This document shows, piece by piece, positions 1 through 11,548 of a stretch of DNA of 64,000 bases. The notes beneath the pieces were generated by a model that searched no databases, was not told where the DNA came from, and was given only the letters and a program-made list of their open reading frames with translations. The number at the start of each line of letters is the position of its first letter. The first letter of the stretch is position 1. The DNA comes from Strix aluco (taxonomy: Eukaryota > Chordata > Aves > Strigiformes > Strigidae). Position numbers and translations under genes: made by a program. The DNA is taken from positions 16,950,825 through 17,014,824 of the forward strand of contig NC_133971.1 of assembly GCF_031877795.1 (NCBI RefSeq), given 5' to 3'.

Positions 1-1988
1 TCGCTATCAGAGCCACATTTCTCTAATCTGTAAAGAATTCTAGCTGTGGCCTTTGTATTGAAAGGAGTGGGGAGGAAATCCTTCATCTGTACTCTTTGAC
101 TGGAATTCACTGGATCTCAAGTCTCCTTTGCTTGCTGGACGCTACAACCTGCTTAATTCTTGTGTTCTCTTATTTACTCGATCTGCCACAAGATTAGTCA
201 ATTGATGAGTTTATTAGCAGGCCTGTGAGAAATTCTTAGACTTCCTGAAAATGTTGCATAATATGGTTTGGCCATAAAGTCTTGAAGGAAGAGACAAAAA
301 AACAAAAACACCCTGTGGTGGAGTTGAGAACACAACTGGCAAGAAGTTCGAGGCTGAAAGGCGCAGTGACTAGAGAGCGCACTGCCACGTGGAGTGAAGG
401 GGACTGTGGAAAAGTGAGAGTGAGTGCCCCTGCTTTCCTTCAACTTTATGCTTTCCTTGCAGGAATAAAAGTTGCCATCTGTATTAACGGTCATAACTAA
501 TTTCCAAGATGGGAAGTGCTGCAAATATATTAATTAAAATATGAGTAAAAGAAATGTCTGGGTTTAGTTCTGCATAACAACTGCAGCTTCTGAAGAACTT
601 ACGGGGCATCCTGGTCTTTCTTATCCAATATGAGGAACAGTTTTAATTGTAGATTGTGATGTAGATTATGGATAAAAAAATGCCATAATAACTATGAAGC
701 ATTACTGGATTGTGCAGACTCCTGGCTGAAGGAATGAGAGTAGATTAATTTTATTTTAAGTAATCAAATTTGAATGAGAATCACATTTCCATATTTAAGA
801 AAATGTGCCCATTGTGCAATGCATAAAAGTATTTTTTCAAAATATAATAGAACTTGAAGACTTTTACAAGTTTTGTAGCACTTTTTGCCTTGGGATTTGA
901 AAACACTTAAATTGTTGAGCACACATTTTCCTATGAGTGAAGAATGTGAATTTTATAGCCAGTGAAAAAGAGTAGAAGCAGGTTGGAGATTCTGGGTTTA
1001 GAATCACTTTCTTAAGGATTAATTTGTTTGGTAAATGTTGTAAATCTCATAAGATCCCTCAATTATTTGAGAAAACAAAGCTCTTTGGAGTTGGAGGGAG
1101 CAGAATTTGACTGTATGGAGCTGAACTGTAGGCACATTTGCTGGGTTCTGAACCATCACATAGCAAAATATTTCCTGCAGTTGTCTTATCACAGTACTAA
1201 TAACAACAAAAAGTCATTACTTCTACAGATAAGGTATATTTGAGAAGACTAGAGTGAATACCAAACACTTAATAAAACCACTTTCTTGGACAGAAGTATT
1301 GACAGTATGAATTTGTCAATAAATTTAATTGCCAAATTAATTTTGTTTTCTGATGATGAAATCCCCATTCCTTTTCATGAAGGATTATGTAATTCCTGCC
1401 AGTCACTACTTGTATTGAAAACAGTTGAAATTTAAAAATACCGCAATAAAATAATTGCTTGTTTTGATTCTTTTTTTTCTATTTCTCACTTCCATTTTCT
1501 CTCTTCCATTTGGCATTGCATGTTTTGCCACCAGTTTTCTTCCTAATTTAAAGAGAAATTCAAAATGTGCTAGCAACATTCAGTCATGGCTTTGAGATGG
1601 AAGAATAGAGGCATGTTGGTTTACTGGCACTGTCTAGGTTTTTAAGCTACAGGATGAAGCGCTTGGGATTTGCCAATCACCAGTGTCATCTTCCTCAGAT
1701 CTCACCTGTTTATGTCTCTTCTTTCCCTCCATTTTGGTTGTAAAGCCTTCAGGATACTTGCTGTTGTCATTATAAGGGCAGTGGTCAATGAGAGAAGTCT
1801 CAGTTGGCTAGTCAGATTTAATAATACATCTGTTTATACAAACTCTACAGTTACCTTACCTCTTCTTAGTAAGGTAAAATCAAATGTTTATAACCTGTGG
1901 AAACCATGTTAAGGTAACAGAGGTGATGACTGAATGTTATCTAAAAGATACAGGTAATATAATTTGGTAGTCATCTTTGTTTTTTCAG
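1..1988. other. Upstream region, no gene recognised
   Basis: AT-rich sequence upstream of the NAIP relic. Only short, opposing open frames without recognisable protein similarity are present. No repeat, RNA gene or promoter could be supported. It may contain the old promoter or 5' untranslated exons of NAIP, but nothing visible proves this. Confidence 0.5.
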
Positions 1989-2213
1989 AAAATGTCTGTC
2001 AAAGAGGACCCTACATTAGAGACCAATGACAATAAAACACATGAACTGCATCCTTCAGCATTGCAAGCTTGTTTCCCACATGTTGCCTTTGATTTCCACA
2101 AGTTTGCCAAAGATACAGAGGCAGAATTCCAAGAAGTCCATAAACAGCTGCAGAAGAGTTACAACCCTACCATGAGAAATGAACACAATGAAGTCCTTCT
2201 TGTCCTATACATC
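1989..2213 (+). pseudogene. NAIP: NAIP relic, N-terminal coding segment
   Basis: A polypyrimidine tract and CAG acceptor precede the exon, and an ATG lies at 1992-1994. The peptide resembles the N-terminal region before BIR1 of human NAIP, for example KSYNPTMRNE against KGYNSQMRSE. The open frame runs into an LTR at 2214, and the same host exon resumes at 2549. Confidence 0.8.
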
Positions 2214-2548
2214 TGTGGTGGTTTAGCCCCTGTCGGGAGACTGAGACCATGTGGCCGCTGCCCCTCCCCCACAAAGGGAGTGAAATACAAAGCCCCAGGG
2301 CTGAGATAAGGAGAGGTTTAATACAACAGTGCAAACAACAACAATAACAATAACAGTAATAACAATGAACAGAGCAAAATATCTACCAATACAGCAGTGA
2401 GAACAGAGCAAATCCCACAGTACACGCGGTAACCCCTTGTCCCGCTTCTGCGCCAGGATGTGATGTCCGCATGGTATCTGAATAACCCGCTAGAGCTTCC
2501 CCACCCTCTGCTGGGGAAACTTAACCCTATCCTGGCTAAACCAGGACA
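2214..2548 (-). mobile_element. Solo LTR inside NAIP first coding exon
   Basis: A 335-bp solo LTR of an avian endogenous retrovirus, oriented to the minus strand. Its ends are TGTGGTGG and CCAGGACA (TG...CA), and it is flanked by perfect 5-bp duplications ACATC at 2209-2213 and 2549-2553. It shares the GGTTTAGCC/GGCTAAACC-type termini seen in other LTRs of this window. It contains an AAC/AAT-rich simple stretch at about 2328-2368. No internal retroviral sequence is attached, so it is a fossil left by LTR-LTR recombination. Confidence 0.85.
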
Positions 2549-2891
2549 ACATCTCATTCATCATGGTCTTTGACAGAAATGGCAGCTGCTGGGTTTTATC
2601 ACACACTTGTTAAATCCAGTGTGCAGTGGTTTTGCTGTGGATTAGTTTTATTTACCATAAAGTTTAGATGTACCCCGTACAAACAGCACCAGAAATTTTG
2701 TCCCACTTGTGGATTTGTCCTGGGCAAAGAGGTGGGTAATATTTCAAAGTACGACATATGTGTTCAGAAGTTGGAGAGGAACCCAGCAGAGTATGCCTGC
2801 AGGTACTGCACTGAGGACGCGAGCGGATGGCCGTTCTATGCCAGAGGAACAAAGCCCAATTCGCTTGCCAGAGCTGGGTTTTTCTTTACAG
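2549..2891 (+). pseudogene. NAIP: NAIP relic, BIR1 and start of BIR2
   Basis: The exon resumes after the LTR, with a frame change before the segment beginning MAAAGFYHT (human MAAAGFYFT). CGFVLGKEVGNISKYDI corresponds to human CGFLLNKDVGNIAKYDI. The exon ends ARAGFFFTG at a GT donor, as in human (EAGFVFTG). The first zinc-binding cysteine of BIR1 (human QCFCC) is tryptophan here (QWFCC), so the BIR fold would have lost a metal ligand even without the stops. Confidence 0.9.
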
Positions 2892-5800
2892 GTAATTGGA
2901 AGTGATGCTTGGAGGGATTTCTGTTTTAATTTATAAAACAGTGTAAATCTGCTTACAGTACTTGAATGGGTATAACTTTTTTTTTCTTGCCACGCATCAT
3001 TTTGCAATGTATTGTATGCCCCATAAATGTATTCTTTCCCAGGCTGAAAAACGTAGACAACTCAACCGTTTCTCATGTGGAAGGTGTTCCATATTTTTAT
3101 CATCCTTGCTGCTGTTCCCTGCACCTTTTCCTATTCCAATTTTTTGAGTTGAGGGGACCTCAATCACATGCACTGATTAAGATGAGGATTAATCGTGGGT
3201 TTGTACCATGGCATAATTATACTTTTTTCTGCTTATTTGTCTGTAACATGCCAGGCTTACAGATCTGATGTCTTTTCTTCTCCCCAAAGGCGCAGACTGC
3301 TTTTTAAAGACTGGCATTATGTTTTCCCCACTCAGCCATAATCTACTGCACAATTGCTTTGATTTTGGATCCACTTTCTGTATGGCCCCCCTGCTTTAGA
3401 CAATCAGAATACCCCTGAGTTTTTCTGCGGTGAACATTATCAAGTCCTTTGCAATTGCATTGTCCTTTGAATGGTTCTTTTACAGCCTTGTTAACAGTTG
3501 GCTCTACCAGTTCTCTTCACTCCTTTTTGTTCCTGCTGTCTGGAAGAAGGTTTAGATTCCTTTAGCTTGTTACTTTTGGACTTTTTTTTTTTTTCCATCC
3601 TGTCTGATTTTATTTTCGCACTTCATCTGCCAGAGCTTTTGAGCCTTCGGTTTTCTTTGCTCAAAAGCTTCATCTTTTTGAATTATAATCTTCTTAATTC
3701 TTGTAATCTGATTTATGTTCCTACCCAGTCATACTCCTTTCCTGTAACTTTTTGTGTTTTCTAATAAATAAGCACATGCTGGTGTTGCACTTCCAGTAAA
3801 ACATCTTTATGAAAACTCTCAAATGCCTGTAAGAGAGTTGTTGGGGAGTTTTTGTTTGTTTTTTGGTTGGGGGGTTTGGGGGTTTGGGGGGGGGGGGCGG
3901 GGAGGCGGGTTGGTTGGTTGGTTTTATTTAGTTAACCATTACAGTTTCCTTACCTTTATATGATACACACTGGTATACTCGTGGTCACATGCCTAGAGTG
4001 TGAACAAGTATAAAACACACAAGCGTGATTATCTCCAAGATCTCTTAACTTTCTACATGCAGGCAAGAAAGACACAGTGTAGTGTTTTGCTTGTGGTGGA
4101 TGTGTGGGAAATTAGAAAGATGGTGGTGATCCACGGAGAGAACATGCTAAATGGTTTCCCAAGTAAGTTGACTGACTGTCCTAGAAATATTTCTATATGT
4201 ACAAAAAGGTTGATTTGTTTTGATATCTCTTTTTTTCCTCAGCAACGATGCTGGAAAGCAAACAAAAAACCCACCACCTTTTTGTCTTTAAGGTTGTTAT
4301 ATTCAGACAATTGATTTCAGCAGATCTTTATTTCTGAGAACTGCACAGTATAAGTCTGCTACCCCAACCTTATAATTATTCTAGATATGTAATGTTTTAC
4401 ATACTTTCTAAGATCTCCCATGGGCTTTTCACTGAGTGAAAGCCAGCTGATTATTCTCTCAGATAGTCACCATGTTGCATGAACAATGCTGACGGCGCCA
4501 AAAAGTTTGTCTTTGTTTCATTGTCCTTCTGCTGTGAAAAATCCTGAGTATGCACCTCTTAACAACTGAAACACTGCTTTCACAATTTTAATTGGAATTA
4601 ATGCTGAGGAATAATGTTTGGGGTTTTTTTATATATGTGAATTCCTTCAAAGTAAGAAATAAAATGAGGAAATTAAAAAGTACACTGAAACCTACAGTGG
4701 ATTTGTTGGAGTGGTGGTAATCTTATAACCTATTCCAGTCTTCCTTTATCATGGAATACACTCCAAGGAGGCACTATCTGGGACTTGAGATAGGCAAATT
4801 GGACCTTCATCCTGATTTCCACCGTTTTTCTCCTAAAAAAAATAAAAACAGCAACCCAAAAGCTGTATATAATTGTGTATGTAATTAACACTATGCGCTC
4901 TAGGTGGAATTTGTTTCATGTAAGTTTATTTTGATGTATCCAATCTGCTAGCCTAGGCAGTACTTAGGCAGTCCATTGATGAAAAGCCACTTACCTCTAA
5001 TTGGCATTTATCCTACTCAAAGTCAGAGGGATGAATTAACTCCTCATGGCACCTATACATATTTATTGATTATTAGGGAGACTGTAGTTGAGTATGCTAA
5101 ACTAAACATTTCTGCATGTTTGAAGTCAGGTTAGATGAACTCTGACAGCTCTTCTTCTATGACTTCATTTGTTTTTGAGGGACTTAACTTTCATCAGAAA
5201 AAATATACTATCTGTAAGATCTTTCATGATTAAAACCCCTATGCCTCAAAAATCTCAAAAAATCTGGAAGCTAAACCCATTAGCTGATGTAAGATGAGAG
5301 GACTGCAACTGTTGCTTGGAAAACACCATCTCAGATGTCTTAAGAGCATCAGTGCTATCTTTCTTTCTTTAGAGCTGCTACTGTCTGAGGAGAGCCATTT
5401 CTTCTCATTAATAATAACTTGTCATTAGTCAATTCTGTTCCAGAAAATTCTCTCTCTCAAACTGAAAGCATTGTAAATGTTGATACTTAGTACTAGCCCT
5501 GTTTATCTATTATAGTTATTTAATTTAATTGAAGAGTGAAATTAAAATAGAAAGCAAAATAGAAATAAGTATTCATTTTTAATTTTCCACTTAGGGAAAG
5601 CATTTCACAGCTTCCTTTATCAAGAAGAATTACCTACTGTAACAGGAAAAAAAATATACTGACTGTTAGCTTTTCATTAGAAAATAATGCCATCATATTT
5701 TTATTGTACATCACCATTACAGTGAAAACTACTCCAGACTGTTGCTTTTTTTTTTTTAAGCAAGATTACATGTATGAAAGGTTATTGGTTCTGTATTTCT

Positions 5801-5991
5801 GAAATTTTTAGTATGAGTAAAAATTTATTCTCAATAGAAACTAAATATAAAACATGCTGCTTAAGTAGATCTATCTCACCTGCATTTGCCTGTATGAGAG
5901 GTGCAAAATAAATGAAACCTGAAGGCTTTGAAAGAAAAAGAGAGATTTTTCATCTGTAATATAAATCAAGAATATACATTTATAATTATAT
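2892..5991 (+). other. Relic intron with G-rich/GGTT stretch
   Basis: Intron-like sequence of the NAIP relic. A G-rich stretch at about 3865-3912, followed by GGTT repeats to about 3923, is the only structured element noticed. No exon or mobile element could be supported elsewhere in this interval. Confidence 0.5.
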
Positions 5992-6246
5992 GAAAGATAC
6001 AGTTCTGTAGTAGTGGTTTTGCTTTGCTGTAAGCCTGAGGTATTTGCAGTCTAGTTCTGTCCCTGCTTTGGAGAATATGATAGCAGGCTAAAGCTTTCCT
6101 AACTGATCGAATAGCTTTGGCTGCAAAGGTGATCTCATCTTGAACATCTTTGAGAATGAAGGAGTTCAACTGGACTCATAAAACTTGGCCAGCAGAAGCC
6201 CATGTGGAAGCCACTGCTCTTGCTAAAGCTGGGTTTTTCTGTATAG
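5992..6246 (+). pseudogene. NAIP: NAIP relic, BIR2 to BIR3 exon
   Basis: The left half is badly eroded. From about 6143 the peptide NIFENEGVQLDS matches human SIFAYEELRLDS. After a stop and a frame change, KTWPAEAHVEATALAKAGFF matches human KDWPRESAVGVAALAKAGLF. The exon ends at a GT donor at 6247, at the conserved junction. The left boundary is uncertain. Confidence 0.75.
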
Positions 6247-7136
6247 GTTTGAACCAAGTTTGTTAGCTATACAAGTAAAAGATCCACTTCCCAATGCAGG
6301 TGGGATGGAGGTTCAAGATAGTACTGGTACCTAATTAAAATCTTGCTTTAGCTTTCAGTATGGAGAGTAATGCACTGCAAAATCAGAATGGCTTTTGCAA
6401 AAACCAGAGCAAGGGAATCGAAATGGAATGACCCTGTTTGAGGTAAAAGCCAGAGCACAGTTGCAAGGAGGATGTTTTCAGAAAGAAGAAAGCATTATCT
6501 GGGCAGTCATATATTTATTTGTCTGGTGTTACTAGAAGGACAATAATGGCATGTATCTCAGTTCTGTGGTGTTTTATTTTCCTTGATTTAATATCTATTA
6601 TTTATGATTTTAAAAGCATGTAATTCCAATAACAGAGAGAGGCCACTGAAGTAACTTCATCAAATAAATGCATTGTTGCGGTTTTTATGCTTTCTGGGAA
6701 AAGAAATTATGTACATGACCATTTTTGAGGTGCTTGCAGGAGAAGGTGATAGGGTACAGTGCTTCAACTGTGCAGGTTGCTACAGGAATGGAGAGAAGTG
6801 AAGATCCTGTGGAAGAACATGCAACATGGTTCCCCGAGTGACTGACAGAGTATCTTAAGACAGTTTCCTGCTGTGTGATGAAAGTTGACATACACTTTCA
6901 CTGTTGGTTTTTTAATACTACTTTAAATGTATATAAATAACAATATGTTTCTTGAGTGTATAGATTGTTGTGCCTCGGTGAAAACCCATTTTAAAATTAA
7001 TGTTTAAATGTAGAAATATGGGCGAAGTTTCCAAACAAAAGGAATGTTTGTAAAATAGTTTCGTCTTTCTTCTAAATGTAAAGCAATTGAAGCAATGCAT
7101 TACACTAACTGCTGTATCTTTTGAAAACATCATTGT

Positions 7137-7245
7137 AGGTCCAACTGCTGGGAAGTATCGTAAAGGTCACTGGAAGAGCAACCAGAGAGCCTATCACAGT
7201 CTGTACAGGTTTGCGCTTGTCTGCAGTATTTGCTGTTAGTGAAGC
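7137..7245 (+). pseudogene. NAIP: NAIP relic, C-terminal half of BIR3 (weak)
   Basis: After a TAG acceptor the frame starts VQ and then, in another frame, reads GHWKSNQRAYHSLYRFALVC, which aligns loosely with the W...H...C tail of BIR3 (human EKWQEGDDPLDDHTRCFPNC). The cysteine pair after VQ is gone. Similarity is weak, and the call rests mostly on the exon lying in the right place. Confidence 0.45.
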
Positions 7246-10200
7246 AGTTTACATGCTTTGTGATTTTAAATGATAGTTCCAGTTATAGGGAGCCTCTGTG
7301 TGTGTGCACACGCAGAACAAGCAGCAAAGGCAGCTTATTGCAGTTCTTCATTCTGGCCAACCTTTTGAATGCACTGCATTTCAGAGGTTGCTGAATGGGC
7401 AGGGGGTATGTGACCTGCGGTGGCGTGGTGCAGGCAGCGACAGCTCGCCTCTGCCTCTGTAAAGTTGTTTCTGAGCTCTGGTGTTCAGGTACCTGCCATG
7501 TTCAAACACGTACCCTCGAACAGCAGCTGCCTGCCTGCAGGCATTGACCCAAGTTGTGGAGAAAGCATCTCTGCAGGGCAGCTACTGGCAATCAGCTTTT
7601 CAGTAATTAACAGCAATCACCTTTTTCTGGCAAATTGTAATGCGTGCAACAGCGCCTGGGCTCCTGGGCTGTTCTGTTGGTAGCAAAGTACTGCAGCCTG
7701 GGGTGCCGGGCATGGCCACGGGAACCGCAGGGCTGTTGCAGAGGGGCTGGTAGGATGGGGAAAGCCAAGTCCCAATTTCTGGGACTGCAGGAAGCTAGTG
7801 GAGAGGTTTTGATCAGGAGATGTTATTGTGGGAGATCTCACAGCTCCTCTTTTGGGTCAGTTTGTTCAGGCACCTTGAAGATATACACAACTGGGAAGCA
7901 CAAAGCAATTATTTATTGGCTAACTCATGCAAAAGATAGATGGGATGTTATGAGCATGCTCACCACCCTGCTCAGGCAAACAAAGGGTCTCTGCTGGGCA
8001 GGCACATGGCAGAGTCCTCCGGCCATCAGCCATCCTGTCTCACCCTGCTCCCTCTGCCTGTAGCAGTATCTTCCCTGCATCTCTGCAGACTGTCTCACAT
8101 GCATCCGTGTCATATCAGGGCTGGGCAGCAAAACCCTGGGATGGAAGAAGCTTATGGCAGACAAGAGAGAGAGAAAAATAGAGGGACATTATGGCTGAGG
8201 TCCTGCTTATGGGAGGAGTAAAAGAATTTTACTAGTGTTGAAAAATACAGAGCTACTGCTGCATCTGTTGTAAATTGCCCTTATAGCTGGTACTGGTGCT
8301 TGCTGGTACCTAAGCAACTCAGTTTGAACTAAATAATAAATATTTAAGGGAGTATAACTGGATTCATTTTTGTTCTGGCAAACTCCCTGTAAAGCAAATC
8401 TTGAAGAGAAAGCAAGCCTACAATCTGTAGGAGCTGGTAAGTACTGTGCAGCCTCACTTGAAAGGATGGGGGTGTTGAATTTACATTTTAGTTTGAGAAG
8501 ATTGTTAATGTTTTCTAGATTTGGGCCTTACTTAGGCAAAATTTTCATTGAAGTAAGGACTGAGTTAGGATTTATGGATTGTCCATATATAGGGACAACA
8601 AATAGTAGAGAATCTGTCAGCTACCGCTTGCTTTTGTAATCTGTGAATATAAACCAGTCCCTTAGCAGGCAAAAGTCACTTCTGTGCAGACAAACCATAT
8701 AAGCAAACTAAATTATTTTGTGACAATATGGTATGATTTTTTTTTAATGTTTTGGAAAATTGCAAATGTGTATCAGCTGCTTACTACATATTGGAGGTAC
8801 ATGCGTTTTGATACAAAAGAAGCTAAACAGGGATAACCTTCCACTGTCTTTTGCTTCTGGTGCTTCCTTTTTCCAAATACTATGGCTATTTCAAGGGAGT
8901 GGTTTTGCTGATACCTATGTGTGAACTTCCGAGCGAAGAGTTCATACACAGTAAGTTTTACTGAGTTGCTGCAGAACAGTACTGATGTGCAAGCACAGAG
9001 TTGGTAACTCAGAAGTAAATTTGCTATAGTTGTACTGCCCAGACACTTTCTTTAGCAGCCTTCTGTAAATCCAAAAATGGCTATTATTGCCAACCAGAAA
9101 TGCCAAAACTATTTGGGAGATACATGTATCAGACGGAGGCATTTTGTAATTTTTGAAGGCACTGAAGGCATGTTATAGAGCTCTGAAATCATAATAATAG
9201 TTTTAAACCTCATGTTACTGAAATGGTGGAGGGAAAAATAAAAGTCATAGCTGCCAGTTTATTAATGAAGATGTTTGTTCATTCTTTGTATTCACCAACA
9301 TGCATATCTCCATTTTACTGCAAGTGACTGGGGCTGTTTCTGGTAGGAAGTCCTAGTTCCCCAGGCTACAGCATAATTATACCCTATTTTGTCTGAAATT
9401 CTTCAGAAAAGGAGCTCTCTGGTGTCATCTCTTAGTAAAGTGCAGGAAGAATCAGTGAACATTTGTGGGGTTCATTGTACTTAAGTTGAATATGCAAAGA
9501 ATAAAATGATGCTGCTTCATTTGAGTGACAGATTACTGTGGGGTTTTTTGGCAATGCATATACTTCATATCTGTATAATTACATCAATGTAAAAGTACAT
9601 TTGCCTTATTTCAGCCATTTGGAAATACCAAAGTACAGCCCTGATGCATTTATTTTGGGGCAGATTATCGATTTTGTGGATAAACTGTACTATGGCCACA
9701 GACAGCATAGCCGGCTCTATCCAGAATTGATGCTCTGTATGAAAACTTAGAAACCCTGACAGAGCAACAGCTTTAGAGAGTGTGGTGCAGAGACTCAGCA
9801 GCTCTGTAGGAAGTTAATGTGTGTCCAGAAAGGATGTTTAGGTCAAGTTTAACGTTACTTTGTCTGCATGGTGCCAACTGAATGTTTTTTCACCACTCTC
9901 TGAGCCTGCTTGTGAGGCTGGCAATCCAGTTGTTTATTGACACAGTGCTGCATCTAAGCTAATTATTCTTCCCAGACTGTGGAAGGCCAGGGATCGTTGC
10001 ACTGAGATACCAGCATGTCTCTGCACAGAGCTAGGTCAGGTCCATCAAAGCTCTTTAACTCAAATAGTTTGTGTGTAGCAAGTAATCAAGTGATCTAACC
10101 CCACATTAAACCAGATGGGTGCAAACCCAACTGAATAGAACAAAGAGAAACTGGGAATTTGGTTTATACAGAAGAAGTTATACCATTTTTTTCCATTATC

Positions 10201-10316
10201 TAGAAAATCTCATGTTCATATTACTCCAATTTAATGGACAGCTGACTATATTTGACTTCTGTGTACAGAATCAATTGTTTACTAATTTTTATTACTTAAT
10301 GTCATCCGTTTTGCAG
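7246..10316 (+). other. Relic intron, nothing recognised
   Basis: About 3 kb between the BIR and NACHT exons of the NAIP relic. Short open frames are present on both strands, none with similarity I recognise. The exon encoding the linker between BIR3 and NACHT was not found and may be lost. Confidence 0.45.
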
Positions 10317-10900
10317 ACAGGACACTTGTTGAAAGTCAATGTCTTCAGGAAGCAAAGAACTTGACGGAACAACTTACAAAGGCTCACAATGATAACAGCT
10401 TCAGCAAATTGTTTTCCTTTGGGAATGCAAACCATTTGGCTATGGACTTGAAATTACTCTGTAGGATCTTATCAGTTGTCTCAAAGGATATTAATGATCA
10501 CTCAGTACAGCAGCTCTTTCTTCATGAAATCCTTGCAAACCTTAACTCCACCATTGTGCTGGAAGGTGGAAGTGAAAAAACAGCATTGTTCAGGAAAATA
10601 GCTTTTCTTTGAGCCTCAGGCTGCTGCCCCATTCTGAACAGGTATAAGTTCGTCTTTTATCTCTCCCTGAGTTATGCAAGGTCAGATCAGAGCATGGGTG
10701 ATATATGCAATCATCCAGTAGGATTTGTGGGACCATTAACAGAAACAACTCTAAGAGATGTAATTCAGCCACTGAAAAAACAGGTCTTATTTCTTTTGGA
10801 TGAGTATAGTAAGATGAATTCAGTGCCCCAAATTGTAAAAGAACTTACACAAATGAACGTTCTCTTCCAGCATTGTTTGGTTGTTGCTGTCTATACTAAC
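10317..10900 (+). pseudogene. NAIP: NAIP relic, NACHT domain exon, left part
   Basis: A TTTTGCAG acceptor precedes the exon. EAKNLTEQL matches human EAKNLNEQL, and KIAFL.ASGCCPILNRYKFV matches human KIAFLWASGCCPLLNRFQLV. The invariant tryptophan codon after KIAFL is a TGA stop at 10610-10612. The P-loop reads VLEGGSEKTAL where human has VEGEAGSGKTVL, so it is shortened and has lost the G of the GK(T) signature. The Walker B-like FLLDEY is still visible near 10790-10807. The segment ends VAVYTN at the LTR insertion point. Confidence 0.93.
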
Positions 10901-11548
10901 TGATCTGAGGAAAGCGAAAAAGGAAGCAAAGAAATATAGACAAAGTTGTGAGGCCCCTTAAACAATGCTAGCCCTTAGGCAATGTTAGCTAGATAACATT
11001 CTTACAGAAAACAGGATAGATAGTAAACTAATCCCTGTCTTTGAGATAAAGGGGGAGACGTACCAGCTAAAGGATGACCAATTCCTGATAACACCAAGGA
11101 TTTACTTCCTGGAACATCTTGATAGACACAAAAGTTCCAATTAACAAAACAAACAGGTAAAACTAACTCTACAACCTGAAGAGGAGCCAAAGGTCCAGAG
11201 AGCATGAGCAGGAAGCAAAGTCAAAAATTCATGAAAAGGAAGGAGTCTTACTTCATCCTGAAGACCCTCGAAGGCCCTGGCCCACCCTCACCAGGAGGCA
11301 CTGCACAGGTGCAAAGAAGAAGGACTTGGGGGGGGGAAGAGGGGAATTTCTCAGAACTAATTATATTATTCCCTCCTTATCTTCGGAATCCTAATGCATA
11401 TGTAACATTTCAAACAATAAAAGGAGCTGGTTTTTTTGGCTCCGGGCATGCACGTTTGTGGCGGAGCGATCCCCCGTGTGCCCAATGTCGTAATAAACAT
11501 ACTACTTTATAACTCTTAGTGAGTTGTAGAGTTTGATTCCGCGCCACA
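10901..11548 (+). mobile_element. Solo LTR inside NAIP NACHT exon
   Basis: A 648-bp solo LTR in plus orientation, starting TGATCTGAGG and ending GCGCCACA. Perfect 5-bp flanking duplications CTAAC lie at 10896-10900 and 11549-11553. A polyadenylation signal AATAAA lies at 11492-11497, near the 3' end as expected for an LTR. It splits the NAIP codons for VYTN from KMRKIRKYAQ. It has no internal retroviral genes. Family assignment is limited to avian endogenous retrovirus LTR. Confidence 0.88.

Noticed and set aside
7640-8221. Several overlapping open frames suggesting a gene
   Set aside because: No homology, no consistent splice sites, and frames on both strands. They lie in an intron of the NAIP relic.
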